Assembly: GCA_026990385.1 (NCBI GenBank)
Contig: JALXDL010000111.1
Coordinates: 1-10,729, forward strand
DNA: 10,729 nucleotides
From: DRKI01 sp011051875
GTDB taxonomy: Bacteria; Desulfobacterota; Desulfobulbia; Desulfobulbales; Desulfobulbaceae
Reading direction: 5' to 3'
Both the position numbers and the translations under genes were made by a program. Below the pieces are notes generated by a model. It saw nothing but the letters and a program-made list of their open reading frames with translations, was not told the DNA's origin and did not search any database. How positions within the stretch are numbered: the stretch's first letter is position 1; each line of letters begins with the position of its first letter. This document shows positions 9,264 to 10,729 of this stretch, piece by piece.

Positions 9264-9280
9264 ATATACCCCAACTGCAC

Positions 9281-9315
9281 AAAAAAGGGGAGTGCAGATT
9301 TCTCCGCACTCCCCT
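9281..9315 (-). terminator. Intrinsic terminator of dnaK
   Basis: In the dnaK direction a perfect 10-bp stem (9315-9306 with 9295-9286; core GGGGAGTGC/GCACTCCCC) with a 10-nt loop runs into TTTTTT at 9286-9281. It starts 52 bases after the dnaK stop codon. It is a classic rho-independent terminator and marks dnaK as the last gene of its transcript. Confidence 0.92.
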
Positions 9316-9366
9316 CCCGGCTGCAAAGCGTCCCCGGCCTGACCGGGTCGGCCGCATCAGGGCCGG

Positions 9367-10729
9367 TTACTTCACCTCTTCAAAGTCGGCATCGACCACG
9401 TCATCGTCATCCTTGCCGCCACCGGTTCCGCCGGTTCCGCCGGCCGCGCCGGCACCCGCGGCACCGGCACCGGCCGCGCCCGCGGCCCCGGCTGCACCGG
9501 CTGCACCACCCTGGCCCTGGGATGCCTGGGCATACATCAGCTCGGCAAGCTTGTGCGAGGCCTGGGTCAGAGCCTCGGTGGCGCTCTTGATGGTGTCGAT
9601 GTTGTCGGACTCGATGGCCTTCTTCAGGTTCTCGATCTCCCGCTCCACGTTGGCCTTGGTCTCGGCATCGACCTTGTCGCCAAGCTCGGTCAGGCTCTTC
9701 TGGGTCATGTGGATCATGGAGTCGGCATTGTTCTTGGCCTCGACCAGCTCCTTGCGCTTGCGGTCCTCTTCGGCGTGGAGTTCGGCATCCTTCTTCATCC
9801 GCTCGATCTCCTCCTCGGACAGGCCGGAGGAGGCGGTGATCCGGATGGACTGCTCCTTGCCGGTGCCCAGGTCCTTGGCCGAGACATGGAGGATACCGTT
9901 GGCATCCAGGTCAAAGGTGACCTCGATCTGCGGCACGCCCCGCGGTGCCGGCGGGATATCGGTCAGCTCGAAGCGGCCGATGGTCTTGTTGTCCGCCGCC
10001 ATCTCGCGCTCGCCCTGGAGCACGTGGATGGAGACCGCGGGCTGGTTGTCGGCCGCGGTGGAGAAGATCTGGCTCTTCTTGGTCGGCACGGTGGTGTTCT
10101 TCTCGATGAGCTTGGTCATGACACCGCCCAGGGTCTCGATACCAAGCGACAGCGGGGTCACGTCGAGGAGCAGCACGTCCTTGACATCGCCCTGCAGGAC
10201 ACCGCCCTGGATGGCCGCGCCAATGGCCACCACCTCGTCGGGATTGACACCCTTGTGGGGATCCTTGCCAAAGATCTGCTTGACCTTCTCCTGGACCTTG
10301 GGCATCCGGGTCATGCCGCCGACCAGGATGACCTCGTCGATATCCGAGGCGCTCAGGCCGGCGTCCTGCAGGGCGGTCCGGCAGGGGCCCTCGGTGCGGT
10401 CGATCAGGTCCTCGACCAGGCTCTCGAGCTTGGCCCGGGAGAGCTTCATGTTCAGGTGCTTGGGCCCGGAGGCGTCGGCGGTGATGAACGGCAGGTTGAT
10501 ATCCGTCTCCATGGCCGTGGAGAGCTCCTTCTTGGCCTTTTCCGCCTCTTCCTTGAGCCGCTGCAGGGCCATGTTGTCATTGCGCAGGTCAACACCCTGG
10601 TCGCGCTTGAACTCGTCGGCCAGCCAGTTGACGATGCGCATGTCAAAGTCTTCGCCGCCGAGGAAGGTGTCGCCGTTGGTGGATTTGACCTCAAAAACAC
10701 CGTCACCGATCTCCAGGATGGAAACGTCA
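9367..10729 (-). CDS. dnaK: Chaperone DnaK (Hsp70), C-terminal 453 residues (cut by window edge)
   Basis: DnaK is the ATP-driven cytoplasmic Hsp70 that works with DnaJ and GrpE. The frame stays open to the right edge. The first visible residues, DVSILEIGDGVFEV and NGDTFLGGEDFD, correspond to about residue 194 of E. coli DnaK, so roughly 190 residues are missing and the whole protein would be near 645. Visible are the rest of the nucleotide-binding domain (including ILVGGMTRMPKV and NPDEVVAIGAAIQGG), the interdomain linker VLLLD (about 185-189 of the visible part), the substrate-binding domain from DVTPLSLGIETLGG, and the helical lid. The tail ends in the conserved DDDDVVDADFEEVK. Just before it is an unusual 32-residue Gly/Ala/Thr-only stretch. 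It is followed directly by a terminator, with no dnaJ downstream in this window. Confidence 0.99.
   Translation of the reverse strand, partial: DVSILEIGDGVFEVKSTNGDTFLGGEDFDMRIVNWLADEFKRDQGVDLRNDNMALQRLKEEAEKAKKELSTAMETDINLPFITADASGPKHLNMKLSRAKLESLVEDLIDRTEGPCRTALQDAGLSASDIDEVILVGGMTRMPKVQEKVKQIFGKDPHKGVNPDEVVAIGAAIQGGVLQGDVKDVLLLDVTPLSLGIETLGGVMTKLIEKNTTVPTKKSQIFSTAADNQPAVSIHVLQGEREMAADNKTIGRFELTDIPPAPRGVPQIEVTFDLDANGILHVSAKDLGTGKEQSIRITASSGLSEEEIERMKKDAELHAEEDRKRKELVEAKNNADSMIHMTQKSLTELGDKVDAETKANVEREIENLKKAIESDNIDTIKSATEALTQASHKLAELMYAQASQGQGGAAGAAGAAGAAGAGAAGAGAAGGTGGTGGGKDDDDVVDADFEEVK
9415..9510 (-). repeat. Gly/Ala-repeat coding tract in the DnaK tail
   Basis: Thirty-two consecutive codons encode only Gly, Ala and two Thr: GG, four AAG triplets, alternating AG and AAG units, then GGTGGTGGG. 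The DNA is an imperfect tandem array of GCC, GGC and GCG-type codons, a likely site of slippage and length variation between strains. It lies in the disordered tail between the lid and the conserved acidic end. Confidence 0.8.

Noticed and set aside
9263..9268. TATATT as a trpS -10 promoter element
   Set aside because: No -35-like hexamer exists at 16-18 nt; that position falls in the dnaK terminator stem. Kept only as a remark.
9179..9280. T-box riboswitch in the trpS leader
   Set aside because: The leader is too short and lacks the conserved TGG-N-ACC antiterminator bulge and a following terminator.
8427..9326. A 299-codon minus-strand frame overlapping trpS
   Set aside because: It is trpS read one frame off (Gly/Pro/Arg/His-rich, repeat-like), without any domain.

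Overview
The window looks like a stretch of conserved housekeeping genes from a GC-rich Gram-negative bacterium. A Kdo transferase (waaA) implies lipopolysaccharide and an outer membrane. The phrasing of CarB (GSGPIIISQACEFDYSG), the dnaK/trpS/immunophilin/waaA/carAB/ftsH neighbourhood and the base composition fit a deltaproteobacterium (Desulfobacterota). That placement is inference from memory of the families, not a computed phylogeny. I see no insertion sequence, prophage, CRISPR array, rRNA or tRNA gene.

Layout, left to right. Bases 1-552 (minus strand) hold the N-terminal 184 residues of the membrane protease FtsH, which starts at TTG and runs off the left edge. Then come carB (762-3986) and carA (4039-5133), both on the minus strand and forming a carAB operon for carbamoyl phosphate synthetase. 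Upstream of carA lies a 357-base gap (5134-5490) with a consensus TATAAT, a dyad in the promoter spacer, and a leader of about 230 nt with several hairpins and an orphan, very strong Shine-Dalgarno-like sequence. This is the least explained part of the window. Next is waaA (minus, ends 5491), with a clear sigma70-type promoter at 6821-6849. Divergently transcribed from it is the only plus-strand gene (7029-8060). It encodes a predicted exported protein with a cyclophilin domain, a charged helical linker and an FKBP domain, a rare two-family prolyl isomerase. trpS (8210-9178, minus) converges on it. The C-terminal two thirds of dnaK (9367-10729, minus) run off the right edge and end at a textbook intrinsic terminator (9281-9315).

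The genes belong to separate jobs: protein quality control and folding (FtsH, DnaK, the dual immunophilin), pyrimidine and arginine precursor supply (CarAB), tryptophan charging (TrpS) and lipid A-Kdo assembly (WaaA). Only carAB is clearly an operon; gaps of about 150-360 bases with promoters or terminators separate the rest. No new multi-gene system is evident. The points most worth a second look are the dual immunophilin, the structured carAB leader and the Gly/Ala-rich tail of DnaK.
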